A stretch of 64,000 bases of DNA from Blastopirellula sediminis (GTDB lineage: Bacteria > Planctomycetota > Planctomycetia > Pirellulales > Pirellulaceae), in contig NZ_JAJKFT010000010.1 of NCBI RefSeq assembly GCF_020966755.1, positions 1,116,001 through 1,180,000 of the forward strand, in the 5' to 3' direction. The notes under the pieces were generated by a model, which made no database searches, was not told where the DNA came from, and saw only the letters and a program-made list of their open reading frames with translations. Of this stretch, positions 38,215 to 47,170 are shown piece after piece (positions within the stretch are counted from its first letter, which is position 1; each line of letters begins with the position of its first letter). The translations under genes and the position numbers were made by a program.

Positions 38215-38291
38215 GCTAGCGACATCATCAACACGCTACAGACAGGCTGCCGACAGGGTGTGAACGAGCTATCGACAAGTTTTCCCCATGG
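38215..38291. repeat. GCTAGCGAC-family repeat copy
   Basis: GCTAGCGACATCATC (38215-38229), identical to 36319-36333 and sharing GCTAGCGACATC with 24150, is followed about 50 bases on by GTTTTCCCCATGG, which is the inverted form of the GGGGAAAAC end of the dnaA-dnaN repeat. Confidence 0.65.
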
Positions 38292-38319
38292 CGATTTCGA
38301 GATTCGTGGTGCATGGCGG

Positions 38320-38470
38320 CGGGTGGCACTGCTGGCTTTTCCTGCAGTGTGAACTGCCGTGCGATCCGGAACGAAGCGGAAGCGCAAAAGCGTCACGACC
38401 GCGCCGTTGAAAATCAGAGTCGATCGACTTGGAAGCCGAACACTGCTGGACAAGCCAGCAGTGCCACCCA
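38320..38470. repeat. REP-like paired palindromes (MITE-like)
   Basis: GGGTGGCACTGCTGGCTT near 38321-38338 and AAGCCAGCAGTGCCACCC (38452-38469) are inverted copies. Each end also folds on itself: CACTGCTGG/CCAGCAGTG is perfect at 38441-38463 and nearly so at the left end. The whole is about 150 bases with a noncoding centre, the form of paired REP/BIME elements or a small nonautonomous element. Confidence 0.8.
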
Positions 38471-38480
38471 ATTGAGACAG

Positions 38481-39110
38481 CTAAAACGGCGCTGCGGCGA
38501 CGAATCGCATTCGCTGGCCGCTGGTCGGATGCGTGATTTCCAGCTCGATCGCGTGCAGCATTAAGCGATTGGCCGCGGTTTGCAACTCTTCGGGGGCGTA
38601 GAGGGGATCGCCCAGAATTGGATGGCCGATCGCTTGCAGATGGACGCGCAGTTGATGACTGCGGCCGGTCTGCGGAATCAGCGAGAGTCGCGTCGAGTCT
38701 TCGTACCGCGCTTCAACTTCCCAGTCGGTAACGGCCGGCTTGCCGAGCTCCTGGTCGACCATGTGCCGCGGCGGATGATCGAAGTCTTTGCGGAGGGGAA
38801 GTTCGATCCGTCCTGACTCGGCCAGGATCGTTCCGGCGACGATTGCGACATAACGTTTGTCGGTCTCCCGCTGCTCGAACTGGCGGCTCAACTGGCGATG
38901 CGTTTCGGCGTCGCGAGCCATCACGATCACGCCGCTGGTGTCCCGATCGAGGCGATGGACATTGCGGGCGCCGGGGAAGTCGGCGGCGACTTGGACCGCC
39001 AGCGAATCGTACTTGTCGTCCCCACGGCCTGGGACCGAAAGCATGCCGCTCGGCTTGTCGAGCACGATCAGATGCTCGTCCAGGTGGAGGACTTTCCAGT
39101 CGCGAGTCAC
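38481..39110 (-). CDS. RluA-family RNA pseudouridine synthase
   Basis: A protein of about 209 residues that isomerises uridines in rRNA or tRNA. HLIVLDKPSGMLSVPGR starts the catalytic domain. NVHRLDRDTSGVIVMARD carries the catalytic aspartate; KRYVAIV and IPQTGRSHQLRVHLQAIGHP are also diagnostic. The S4 RNA-binding domain of larger RluA enzymes is absent. GTG at 39110 is the most likely start because the frame before it overlaps the divergent LRR gene; a GTG at 39206 would add 32 unsupported residues. Confidence 0.9.
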   Translation of the reverse strand: MTRDWKVLHLDEHLIVLDKPSGMLSVPGRGDDKYDSLAVQVAADFPGARNVHRLDRDTSGVIVMARDAETHRQLSRQFEQRETDKRYVAIVAGTILAESGRIELPLRKDFDHPPRHMVDQELGKPAVTDWEVEARYEDSTRLSLIPQTGRSHQLRVHLQAIGHPILGDPLYAPEELQTAANRLMLHAIELEITHPTSGQRMRFVAAAPF

Positions 39111-39187
39111 GAGGGCGGTTCCATGTTCAGCGGCGGCGAAACGAACTACGATACATTCAGAGTCACTCCTTTGACAGATACGACGCA

Positions 39188-39523
39188 ATGCCTGACGCCG
39201 ACCCACCGGAACTGATCGAAACGCTCCGCGAACTGGGCGCCCGGCTGCGCTTGCGGAAAAGTGGGCGTTTGCACACGGTCGACTTTTCCCCGTGCGGCGC
39301 AGCGATCGGCGATGTGCAGTTGGCCTTGTTGGACGAGGCGCAGAAGCTGGAAGAGCTCGATCTCAGCGGCACGTCGGTGACCGACGCGGGGGTTGAACCG
39401 TTGGCGGGGCACAAGACGCTGAAGCTGCTGACGCTCAGCGGATCGCAGGTGAGCGGTGAGCTGGTGAAGTCGCTGCGGAAGCGGATGATCGGTTGCCGCA
39501 TCGTTTTCTTGGAGGCCCGCTAA
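39188..39523 (+). CDS. small leucine-rich-repeat protein
   Basis: A 111-residue protein. Residues about 45-95 form two or three leucine-rich repeats of the planctomycete type (LEELDLSGTSVTDAGVEPLA, LKLLTLSGSQVSGELVKSL). No signal peptide is visible, so it is probably cytosolic and binds a protein partner. The ATG at 39188 is chosen because the frame upstream lies over the pseudouridine-synthase gene. The next gene starts two bases after the stop, so both belong to one operon. Confidence 0.8.
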   Translation: MPDADPPELIETLRELGARLRLRKSGRLHTVDFSPCGAAIGDVQLALLDEAQKLEELDLSGTSVTDAGVEPLAGHKTLKLLTLSGSQVSGELVKSLRKRMIGCRIVFLEAR

Positions 39524-39524
39524 G

Positions 39525-40769
39525 GTGAGCGAGGTTCCTCGATCGAGCGAAGAAGTTCGCCTTGGCTACTATCGACGAGTCCTAGCGATCTGCGGTCTGC
39601 TGCTGGTCGGCACGTCGTACAAGTTGTGGTTGCCGCAGACCGACTATCCGCAGGTTCCGGTCTTTTCAGCGCTGGTTCACGCGCCGGCGATGATCGACTA
39701 TGTGCTCGCGGTTGGGATCATTGGGTCGTTGCTCGCCTGGCTGGTGACCCCCAATCGACAAGCGACGCTCGCCGCCTGGTCGACGGCGATGTGCATCGCG
39801 GCGAGTTGTTTGCTCGATCAACATCGCTTTCAACCTTGGGCGTACCAGCTGATCTTTTCGACGATCATCCTGGCGACCTGCGAAGCGAAGCTGGCGCTGC
39901 GGCTGCTGCGGATGATTGTGATCAGCATCTACGTTTATTCCTCGCTGTCGAAGTTGAACCTGCCGTTCATGCGGGACGAGGGGCAGATGTTCCTGGATGT
40001 GCTGCTCGGTTGGGTCGGCGCCAAAGAAGCGCTGGCGGCGAGCGTTCGGCAGGGGATGACGCTTCTGTTCCCGCTGGGAGAATTGACGGTCGGCGTGCTG
40101 TTAGCGATCCCGCGGACCCGCAAACTGGGCGTGATTTTCGCCGCGGTGATGCATACGACGCTACTGCTGGTGGTGGGACCTTTGGGACTGAATCACTGGC
40201 CCGGCGTGCTGCTTTGGAATCTTTGCTTCTTGGCGCAAGCGCCGCTGTTGTTCTGGCCAATGGCTGAGAGAGAAGGGGAGGAGCCGGTCGAAGCGCCGCC
40301 GGCGAAGTTGCGCGCGGTCGGGATCTTCGCCGCGTCGTTTGTGCTGCTGTTTCCGCTGCTTGAGCCGCTCGGCTATTGCGACGCGTGGCCGGGTTGGGCG
40401 CTGTACGCGTCGCATGTGTCGCGGGCTGATCTCTACATCGACGACGCGGCGGCCGAAGCGCTGCCGGAGAAGTTGCGGCCGTTCTTGGTCGAAACGGAGT
40501 GGGGCGCCTATCGACTGGACGCTTCGCAGTGGTCGCTGCATGCGCTCAACGTGCCGATCTACCCGGATGATCGCTTTCAGGTCGGGGTGGCGATCGCCGC
40601 ATCGCAGCGGTACGGCGTGGCGTTATTTAGCCAAATGTCGGTGCAAGATCCGGCCGATCGTTGGCGCGGCGAGCGAACCGAGACGCGTTACCGGGGTCCA
40701 GAACAGATGAAGGAAGCGACCAAACGGTTCTGGCTGAACGCGGAGCCGCGCGATCGCTTGGCGCGGTGA
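39525..40769 (+). CDS. multi-pass membrane protein of unknown function
   Basis: A 414-residue integral membrane protein starting with GTG, with GGAGG about ten bases upstream. At least seven hydrophobic helices run from residue 17 to 285 (AICGLLLVGTSYKLWL, VLAVGIIGSLLAWLV, VISIYVYSSLSKLN, TLLLVVGPLGLNHWPGVLLW). Its layout recalls HTTM/DoxX-like membrane families, but no signature is decisive. A soluble C-terminal domain of about 130 residues follows (ALYASHVSRADLYIDDAAA). It follows the LRR gene by two bases. Confidence 0.8.
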   Translation: MSEVPRSSEEVRLGYYRRVLAICGLLLVGTSYKLWLPQTDYPQVPVFSALVHAPAMIDYVLAVGIIGSLLAWLVTPNRQATLAAWSTAMCIAASCLLDQHRFQPWAYQLIFSTIILATCEAKLALRLLRMIVISIYVYSSLSKLNLPFMRDEGQMFLDVLLGWVGAKEALAASVRQGMTLLFPLGELTVGVLLAIPRTRKLGVIFAAVMHTTLLLVVGPLGLNHWPGVLLWNLCFLAQAPLLFWPMAEREGEEPVEAPPAKLRAVGIFAASFVLLFPLLEPLGYCDAWPGWALYASHVSRADLYIDDAAAEALPEKLRPFLVETEWGAYRLDASQWSLHALNVPIYPDDRFQVGVAIAASQRYGVALFSQMSVQDPADRWRGERTETRYRGPEQMKEATKRFWLNAEPRDRLAR

Positions 40770-40823
40770 AACGCCGTAGAATGGAGCGAAGCGGCGACAA
40801 TTCTTTGCATCTGCGAAGGAACC

Positions 40824-41528
40824 ATGACGATGTCGGATGTTCCGGAAACGAAAGCCCCGCCCCGATACGACTGGCTAAGCTTCTGCGGAGCGATTGCGGC
40901 CGGCTATGTTCTCTCCTTCTACATCCACTTCCTGTTCCGCAACGACATTCTCGATTTTGCAACGGGAGTCATCGCGTTGTTCATCGTGGCGGTTATGGCG
41001 ATGATCAAATCGGATCGCCAGTCGCGTCAGGATCGGAAGCTCGCGATCGCGGAAAAGCGGAAGCAGCCGGAAGCGGATCCGCTGGAGATTGACAATGATC
41101 AGGTCGCCGGGGACAAGCTCACCTCGCTGCATCGGCTCTCGAAACGGGTAGAGCAAGCGTTTTCTACCGATTCGTTTGTAACGACGCCCCCCATTCCGAT
41201 CGCCGACTATGAATCTTTCCTGTCAGAGCGGCGCTGCGTCGTTGTTCATTTTTGGGCCCCTTGGAATGCGATTGATCGCCAACAGGACCGCGAGTTGAAG
41301 AAGGTACGTAAGAAGTGGGAGGATCGCGTCAGTTTCGTATCGTGCGATACGGACGAAGCGGCGAGCGAGGCGCTTTGCCGGGGAGTGAAACTTGCGGCGG
41401 TTCCATCACTGGTATTCTTTATCGACGGCAAGCGACGCGAGTTGCTTCCCGGAGTGCGGGATGCGGCCGCACTTGACCAGATTCTGGAACGCTTGCTCAC
41501 GGAAGTGAACGAATCGTCGGCCGACTAA
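40824..41528 (+). CDS. membrane-anchored thioredoxin-fold protein lacking CXXC
   Basis: A 234-residue protein. Two membrane helices are at about 17-38 (WLSFCGAIAAGYVLSFYIHF) and 42-61. A charged linker leads to a thioredoxin-like domain at 120-230: VVVHFWAPWNAIDRQQDREL, a cis-proline (AAVPSLVFFIDG) and a last helix. The redox motif WCGPC is replaced by WNAID, so both active-site cysteines are missing and disulfide chemistry is excluded. It may be a binding module or chaperone. AAGGA before the ATG at 40824 is the ribosome site. It follows the membrane-protein gene by 54 bases. Confidence 0.85.
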   Translation: MTMSDVPETKAPPRYDWLSFCGAIAAGYVLSFYIHFLFRNDILDFATGVIALFIVAVMAMIKSDRQSRQDRKLAIAEKRKQPEADPLEIDNDQVAGDKLTSLHRLSKRVEQAFSTDSFVTTPPIPIADYESFLSERRCVVVHFWAPWNAIDRQQDRELKKVRKKWEDRVSFVSCDTDEAASEALCRGVKLAAVPSLVFFIDGKRRELLPGVRDAAALDQILERLLTEVNESSAD

Positions 41529-41547
41529 TGTCGATTCGGCGAGCGCA

Positions 41548-41575
41548 TAAAAATGGGGACGCACTTGCGTCCCCA
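41548..41575 (-). terminator. rho-independent terminator of the lipoprotein gene
   Basis: TGGGGACGC and GCGTCCCCA form a perfect nine-pair stem with a four-base loop; on the minus strand TTTTTATG follows. It ends the lipoprotein gene at 41602 and lies just past the convergent thioredoxin-fold gene. Confidence 0.92.
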
Positions 41576-41601
41576 AACAACGAAGCGCGACGATGCGCGA
41601 T

Positions 41602-42045
41602 CTATTTGCTCTTCTTTCCGCCGGGCGGCAACGAGGCGACCTCGGCCGCTTCCAGGTATTTCACTTCGCCGGTCGAAACGAGGACCAGGCCCCCGTTCTG
41701 TTCGGCGTCGGCTTGCATCGCGACCAGCTTCTCTTCAGGAGAAGAGGGATCGATCTGGGCGCCATAGAGATAGACGACCGTACCGTTCTGCACCAACGTT
41801 CCTACCGCGGGGAAGATGGGATCGTACTTGGCGAAGTCCCCCTTACTGCTTGGCGGAGGAAGTCCTTCGTGCTTCACATACTTCAGCAGTTCGATCATTC
41901 CGGTCAACGCGTCGCGAGTGCCGGGCATGCCGGGTTCCGGACTATCGCCAATCTCCGCTTTGCTACTTCCGCAACCGGCGGCGAAGAGCACAGGAGCGAC
42001 AACCAGCGAAGCCAGCAGCAGATTTCGCATTTGGTATTGGTACAT
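41602..42045 (-). CDS. lipoprotein linked to DUF1559 copy 2
   Basis: A 147-residue lipoprotein with lipobox FAAGC at about residue 25. The mature part has no recognised family; it contains MIELLKYVKHEGLPPPSSKG and GTVVYLYGAQIDPSSPEEKL and ends in a basic tail. A second in-frame Met five codons on is an alternative start. The gene lies downstream of a DUF1559 gene on the same strand, as happens at 36415, suggesting a conserved two-gene module. Confidence 0.78.
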   Translation of the reverse strand: MYQYQMRNLLLASLVVAPVLFAAGCGSSKAEIGDSPEPGMPGTRDALTGMIELLKYVKHEGLPPPSSKGDFAKYDPIFPAVGTLVQNGTVVYLYGAQIDPSSPEEKLVAMQADAEQNGGLVLVSTGEVKYLEAAEVASLPPGGKKSK

Positions 42046-42141
42046 GGGAAGCTACCTATTCTGAATCCCAATGGGCTCGGCGGGCGAGTTCGGATCGGGA
42101 CGATCGAACTTGCCCGCGATGTGAGGTTTACTTAAGCGTCG

Positions 42142-43224
42142 CTATTGAATCTGGGCGACTTCACCGGCAGCGCGACTGCCGATCGCTTGCCAGATCAGGA
42201 AGTCGGTGGTGTCGGTCGCAAAGCCGACCGAGCCATCGGCTCGGCAGTAGTTGGCGCCGCCAGAGTGATAGCTGGAAGCGGCCATATGCCCCGCCACAAA
42301 CCCCGTGTTGGCGCAGTTGTAGCGCTGGCGAGCAGGGTCGTTAACGTTGCGGTTCCAGTTGACCGGCAGCGTGTGCGAATAAGTGACCATCTGCGGCAGA
42401 GTGCGATAATACTGGTGGCCGGTATAGCGAACCACGGAGCCAACCAAGCTATAGGCGTTCGGCAGACATTCGGGAATGTTGCGTCCGTCCGTCATTTGAG
42501 CGGCGGTCGTATAGGCGGACGAGGAGTTCATCACGGTCGTATTGTCGAAATTGCCGGAGGCGTTGTGTTGCTTGGTCCCGCGCATCACTTCGGCGAACAG
42601 GGCGGTGTTGCTTAGCCCGTCCGTGATGTCGGCCATCCGCGGACCTTTCATTACCTGGCCGATGGTGGTCGCTCTCGGATTCGCAAAAACGCCGTCGATC
42701 GGCGTTCCGCCGTACATGTTGGTCCCGCCGATGCAGGCGTGGTAATTCAGCTTGCCGGCGCCGTAGTAATCGTTATCCGAAGGATCGGAGGGGCAGAGCA
42801 TGAAGGGCACTTGGGCGACGCGAGCCTTCGAGTTGGCGCCGGTCTTGGCGGGAACGCTCGAGTGAACCACGCCGTCGCTGTTGACGTTGTAGTCGAGATC
42901 GAACAGGTCGTAGGCGGCGCCTTGTTCGAAGAACGGCATCAGGAAGACCTGGGCCGGAGCCTCGCTGCTGAGGACCGACGTCGTACCGTCCGTGTTCTTG
43001 TAGGCTTTCGAGTGACGCAGCGGCGGGAAAGTCTTGAAGGTGCTTTCAAAGTTGTGGGCCGCGAGGCCGAATTGTTTCAGGTTGTTGGTGCACTGCATCC
43101 GGCGAGCAGCTTCGCGGGCCTGTTGGACGGCCGGCAACAGCAGGGCGATCAAGACGCCGATGATGGCGATCACCACCAACAGCTCGACAAGCGTGAATCC
43201 GGAGCGACGGACTGAGCGGATCAT
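42142..43224 (-). CDS. DUF1559 protein with pilin-like N-terminus (copy 2)
   Basis: A 360-residue exported protein. The prepilin-like segment [20 protein letters not shown] continues into [14 protein letters not shown] and [20 protein letters not shown]. The C-terminal half contains [20 protein letters not shown] and ends in a strand typical of DUF1559. It is about 30-40% like copy 1 outside the N-terminus by eye. ATG at 43224 is preferred to a TTG five codons earlier. Followed by a lipoprotein gene 96 bases downstream. Function unknown; possible pseudopilin or surface protein. Confidence 0.92.
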   Translation of the reverse strand: MIRSVRRSGFTLVELLVVIAIIGVLIALLLPAVQQAREAARRMQCTNNLKQFGLAAHNFESTFKTFPPLRHSKAYKNTDGTTSVLSSEAPAQVFLMPFFEQGAAYDLFDLDYNVNSDGVVHSSVPAKTGANSKARVAQVPFMLCPSDPSDNDYYGAGKLNYHACIGGTNMYGGTPIDGVFANPRATTIGQVMKGPRMADITDGLSNTALFAEVMRGTKQHNASGNFDNTTVMNSSSAYTTAAQMTDGRNIPECLPNAYSLVGSVVRYTGHQYYRTLPQMVTYSHTLPVNWNRNVNDPARQRYNCANTGFVAGHMAASSYHSGGANYCRADGSVGFATDTTDFLIWQAIGSRAAGEVAQIQ

Positions 43225-43929
43225 GGTTTGGACTCGCAATGGCTAAAAAGTAGAAGGAATAAAAGGAGCTCAATACGAAGCGTTTGAAGACGTCTCATTC
43301 CGCCAGGTGCGTCTTCATCAGCAACCAGATGAAAGCGATTCTAGCTACGGAAATTCGACCCCCGAGAATTTTTCCCGCGATTCTTAACCGGCCATTCAAA
43401 AAAAATGCCAAACGTGGGGCTTAGGAGAGATAAATCCCCGAAAAGACGCCAATAGAAGGCAATAAAGTCGCTTTTTACGCGTTCTCGATTTCAAGAAATT
43501 CCCGCAGTTCTCTTGGTTCTGCGCAAAACTATTTCTCGCATTCGCGCATCTGCCAATTTTTTTTCCGCTGAATTCCCATCAATTGGGGCCGTCGTCTCGC
43601 GAGGAAGCGGTTGAGCGTCGTCGACCACAATTTGCGGAGATGGCATGCGATAGCGACCGGCCGCAACGGCCAAGCGGCGATCGGCCTGAATCCTTGGCTT
43701 GTCCCTCAATAAATGAGGGTCGCCGGGGGGGTGCGTGAAGGAAAGTTTCATTCCATTAAATAGCCACAATAATCACTTAATGCGAGTGATTACCAAATTA
43801 AGGAACTATATGCGCGAAAGTTGCGGGAAACCGAAGGGAGCGGTTTGACATAAACGTCAGTAGGTCTATGGTTTTTCACCATTTAGGAAAGTAGGGCAGA
43901 TTCGAAAAAACATTTACATCAGGTCAACC
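43225..43929. other. intergenic region between DUF1559 and the Amt-MCP gene
   Basis: A 705-base gap between divergent genes. I see no convincing gene; a 92-codon minus frame at 43491-43769 has no family or ribosome site. The end near the Amt gene is AT-rich and holds the promoter given separately. No NtrC or sigma-54 (TGGCAC-N5-TTGCA) site was recognised. Confidence 0.5.
43845..43872 (+). promoter_or_regulatory. putative housekeeping promoter of the Amt-MCP gene
   Basis: TTGACA (43845-43850), then 16 bases, then TATGGT (43867-43872), lying about 58 bases before the ATG. Matches to the sigma-70 consensus are good for -35 and moderate for -10. Planctomycete promoters are poorly known, so this is tentative. 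Confidence 0.45.
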
Positions 43930-46197
43930 ATGTCTCGTTGGAAGCAACTTGGGTTTGCTGTTTTCTGCGTCTCGATCGGTTCCTCCATCGCCTCCGCACA
44001 AGAAGTGGCGGAAGTCGCCGTCGAATCAGGACCCACGCCGCTTGATTACATCTGGATCCTGGTCGCTTCGTCGCTCGTCTTTCTAATGCAGGCCGGGTTC
44101 ATGTGCCTGGAGTGTGGGATGGCCCGGGCGAAGAACTCGATCAATGTGGCGGTGAAGAACATCGCCGACTTTTTGATCTCGGTCGGGGCGTTTTGGTTGT
44201 TCGGTTTTGGCCTGATGTTTGGCGCCAGTTGGTATGGGCTGGTCGGTACGTCCGACTTCTGTTTCTCGGTCAGCGACAATCCGTGGCTCGCGGTCTTCTT
44301 CGTCTTTCAAGCGGTCTTCTGCGGCACGGCGGCGACGATCGACTCGGGCGCCGTGGCCGAACGGACGCGATTGGTCACTTATTTGACGGTGTCGCTGGTC
44401 TGCTCTGGATTGATTTACCCGATCTTCGGTCACTGGGCATGGGGAAGCTTCTTCAACGGCGGCGACGGAGGTTGGCTCGAACAACTTGGCTTCATTGACT
44501 TCGCCGGTTCGACCGTGGTGCATAGCATCGGCGGCTGGGTGGCGCTCGCTGGTCTGGTTTGCATCGGTCCGCGTCTTGGTCGCTTTGACAAAGATGGGAA
44601 TCCGCGCAAGATTCCGCCGCACAATTTGCTGCTGGTCTTCCTCGGCACGTTCATCTTGTTCTTCGGTTGGTTCGGCTTTAACTGCGGCAGCACGTTGGCG
44701 GCGACGACCGACGTGGCGCCGATCGCGGTGAACACGATGCTGGCCGCTTGTTTCGGCGGCTTGGCGACTTCGGTTCTGACCTGGTTCGGTCCGACCAAAC
44801 GGCCCGAACCCGATATGATCGCTAACGGCGTGCTCGGCGGATTGGTCGGCATCACGGCCGGTTGCGCTTCGGTCGATACGATGGGCGCCGCGGCGATCGG
44901 CGTCGGCGCCGGCTTTGTGGTTTACTACGGAACGCTCTTCCTGGAGCATGTGCTGAAACTGGACGACGTCGTCGGCGCCGTGCCGGTGCATGGTTTCTGC
45001 GGCGCCTTCGGTACGCTGGCGGTCGCGATCTTTATTGAAACGGACAAACTGCCGGAAGGAATGACGCATTTTTCGCTGCTGCAGACGCAAGCGATCGGCG
45101 TTGGCGCCGGTTTTCTCTGGTCGTTCGGCGTTACCTTCGTCACGCTGAAAACGCTCAGCTTGTTCATGCCGCTGCGAGTGAGCGAAGAAGACGAACGGAT
45201 TGGTCTGAACGTCGCCGAGCATGGCGCCGTCTCGTCGCTGTTGGAATTGGCCGAAGCGATGCAGCGAGCGACCGAGGCGAAAACCTACGACGCTTCGCTG
45301 TTGGTCGAAGTGGAGCATGGTACCGAAGTGGGGGATCTGGCTCGTTGCTACAACGAATTGATCGACACGATTCGGAATGAACACTCCTCCGCCAGACAAG
45401 CGATGCGGAACCTGGAGCAGCAGCGCAGTCGAATCAAAAGCGGGCTCCGCAACTACCAAGCGAACGTCGAACAAAACATCGCCGTGATTCAATCGCAAAA
45501 CGACGAGATTGAACGCGTGCTGCGAGTTTCGAGCCAACGTTCGCAGCAAGTGACCGGCTCGGTCCGCGCGGTCTTTCAGCAGATCGACGGGCTGGTGAAG
45601 TCGCTCCGCGAAGTGGCCGTGCATTCCGACCAGTCGCGACAAGCGACCGATCTGGGACTTTCCCATTCGACCGAAAGCCAACGGACGATCGAAAAGCTCG
45701 ATCGTTCGGCGGCCGAGATTGAAGCGGTGTTGGCGATGATCGACGATATCGCCGAGCAGACGAATCTGCTGGCCTTGAATGCGACAATCGAAGCGGCCCG
45801 CGCCGGCGACATGGGGAAAGGCTTTGCGGTGGTCGCCGGCGAAGTGAAGACGCTTGCGTCGCAATCTTCGAACTCGGCTCGCCAGATTTCGGACCGGATC
45901 GTCGCGATCCAAGGGGACTCCCGCGGCGCGGTGCGCAAGATCGGCGAAACGCTGGAGGTAATTCGCCAGGTGAGCGACATCAGCAGCAAAATGGGACAAT
46001 CGATTCGCCAATCGATGGACGAACACGAACAAGCTTCAAGCGACATCCATGCGATCGGGGACGACGTCGTCCAGATGATCGAAGAGATGATGAACGGTCT
46101 GAATGACGTTCGTCAAGGAACGACCGAAATCGCGACGCGAGTTCGCCAATCGTACGAAGATCTGGAAGGGGTGTTGGCTGACAGCGACGCTTCCTAG
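43930..46197 (+). CDS. ammonium transporter fused to HAMP-like linker and MCP signalling domain
   Basis: A 755-residue membrane receptor. Residues 1-23 are a signal peptide. Residues 38-405 form a complete Amt channel: [20 protein letters not shown], the twin histidines His198 (VVHSIGG) and His354 (PVHGFCG), PIFGHWAWG and [29 protein letters not shown] is the Amt C-terminal loop. Residues about 430-482 look like a HAMP domain ([20 protein letters not shown]). Residues 490-750 are a cytoplasmic coiled coil with the chemoreceptor hairpin tip [19 protein letters not shown], continuing [20 protein letters not shown]. Amt fused to a histidine kinase is known in Kuenenia (Ks-Amt5); here the output is a chemoreceptor module, so ammonium sensing for taxis is inferred. 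No che genes are adjacent. Confidence 0.95.
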   Translation: MSRWKQLGFAVFCVSIGSSIASAQEVAEVAVESGPTPLDYIWILVASSLVFLMQAGFMCLECGMARAKNSINVAVKNIADFLISVGAFWLFGFGLMFGASWYGLVGTSDFCFSVSDNPWLAVFFVFQAVFCGTAATIDSGAVAERTRLVTYLTVSLVCSGLIYPIFGHWAWGSFFNGGDGGWLEQLGFIDFAGSTVVHSIGGWVALAGLVCIGPRLGRFDKDGNPRKIPPHNLLLVFLGTFILFFGWFGFNCGSTLAATTDVAPIAVNTMLAACFGGLATSVLTWFGPTKRPEPDMIANGVLGGLVGITAGCASVDTMGAAAIGVGAGFVVYYGTLFLEHVLKLDDVVGAVPVHGFCGAFGTLAVAIFIETDKLPEGMTHFSLLQTQAIGVGAGFLWSFGVTFVTLKTLSLFMPLRVSEEDERIGLNVAEHGAVSSLLELAEAMQRATEAKTYDASLLVEVEHGTEVGDLARCYNELIDTIRNEHSSARQAMRNLEQQRSRIKSGLRNYQANVEQNIAVIQSQNDEIERVLRVSSQRSQQVTGSVRAVFQQIDGLVKSLREVAVHSDQSRQATDLGLSHSTESQRTIEKLDRSAAEIEAVLAMIDDIAEQTNLLALNATIEAARAGDMGKGFAVVAGEVKTLASQSSNSARQISDRIVAIQGDSRGAVRKIGETLEVIRQVSDISSKMGQSIRQSMDEHEQASSDIHAIGDDVVQMIEEMMNGLNDVRQGTTEIATRVRQSYEDLEGVLADSDAS

Positions 46198-46328
46198 CCG
46201 AGGGGGCGTCGTCCCACAGAATTCACGTGACAATCGCTACGTGATCCCTTAGATTCGACCTACGGCGCCACCGTTGACTGCGGTCGGCGCCGCGGGGCGA
46301 ACTTCGATTTTGCGAGAAGGGATTGCGC

Positions 46329-46928
46329 ATGGGAATGACTTGCACCTATCGCCGACTTCCGGCCAAGCAATTGGCCGAACTGGAGCAAGATCCAGAGAAG
46401 GGGGTCGCCTATCTCTGCAGCATGCCCGGGATCGACATGGCGGCGATGACCCAAATGATGAGCGATCCGGAGGCGATCGCCGCTCATGGTCCTGAGATTC
46501 TGGCCGCCTTCGCTCGCGCGCAAGAAGATCCAACCCGCGTCGATCTCGAAAAAGATTGGCACGCGCTTCACTTTCTGCTGACCGGCGACGCGTCATTGCA
46601 GCCTGATGGCGATCCAGATGATCCGCTCTTTCGGGTCGTCATGGGAGGGGAAGCGACGATGCTCGACGCGTCGTACGGCCCGGCTCGACGTTTTAGTCGG
46701 GATGAGATCGCCGCAATTTCCGCCGCTCTGGAGCCGTTAACAATCGAGGATTTGCGGGAACGTTTCTCGCCGGAAGCGTTCAATGAGGCCGGAATTTATC
46801 CCGAGCCTTATCCCGGCGGCTGGACGCTCGATGAAGTGGAAGGTCTGTTCGACGTCTTTCCAAAGCTGCAACAGCTGTTCGCCGACGCCCTGGCGACCAA
46901 CGAAGTGGTGATCACTTATATCAATTAG
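46329..46928 (+). CDS. DUF1877 (YfbM-like) protein
   Basis: A 199-residue cytosolic protein of the YfbM/DUF1877 family. MGMTCTYRRLP at the start and LEKDWHALHFLLTG at about 77-90 are the family hallmarks, along with FRVVMGGEATM and ARRFSRDEIAAISAAL. GGGA eight bases before the ATG at 46329 decides the start; the TTG two codons earlier is rejected. Its biochemical role is not known. It lies 131 bases downstream of the Amt-MCP gene on the same strand. Confidence 0.85.
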   Translation: MGMTCTYRRLPAKQLAELEQDPEKGVAYLCSMPGIDMAAMTQMMSDPEAIAAHGPEILAAFARAQEDPTRVDLEKDWHALHFLLTGDASLQPDGDPDDPLFRVVMGGEATMLDASYGPARRFSRDEIAAISAALEPLTIEDLRERFSPEAFNEAGIYPEPYPGGWTLDEVEGLFDVFPKLQQLFADALATNEVVITYIN

Positions 46929-47170
46929 TTGTAAAACGCCGATTGTCGTTATATTCGCTACAGCGGAGGGCAAATTCGGCGAAGGTCATTCGGTTGCGCA
47001 AAGTTTGACGTCGCTGGGTTCCGAGAATGATTTCCAGTGGGCCCGGGTGCGCTGAATTTCTGCGCCTGGGGCGCTTGGTTGGAGGGAACGCTCGGCGATA
47101 ATACGTCAATCTTCGCTCGGGGATCGAGCGGTCGACGGTTTCGATGATTCACAACACCTGAAGGACGAAG

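Larger units (their letters stand above)
37983..38480. other. intergenic region with repeats upstream of DUF1559 copy 1
   Basis: A gap of 498 bases between minus-strand genes. It contains the GTCGCTAGCGAC palindrome (38212-38223), GCTAGCGACATCATC and GTTTTCCCCATGG (38279-38291), and the REP-like pair listed separately. The part before 38200 is AT-rich and probably holds the promoter of the DUF1559 gene. No gene is seen. Confidence 0.55.

Noticed and set aside
43491..43769. A 92-codon minus-strand gene upstream of Amt-MCP
   Set aside because: No ribosome site, signal peptide or family; probably a chance frame in intergenic DNA.
44083..46032. A 649-codon minus-strand open frame
   Set aside because: It lies exactly opposite the Amt-MCP gene, has a His/Arg/Gln-rich composition typical of reverse frames in GC-rich genes, and shows no family motif or ribosome site.
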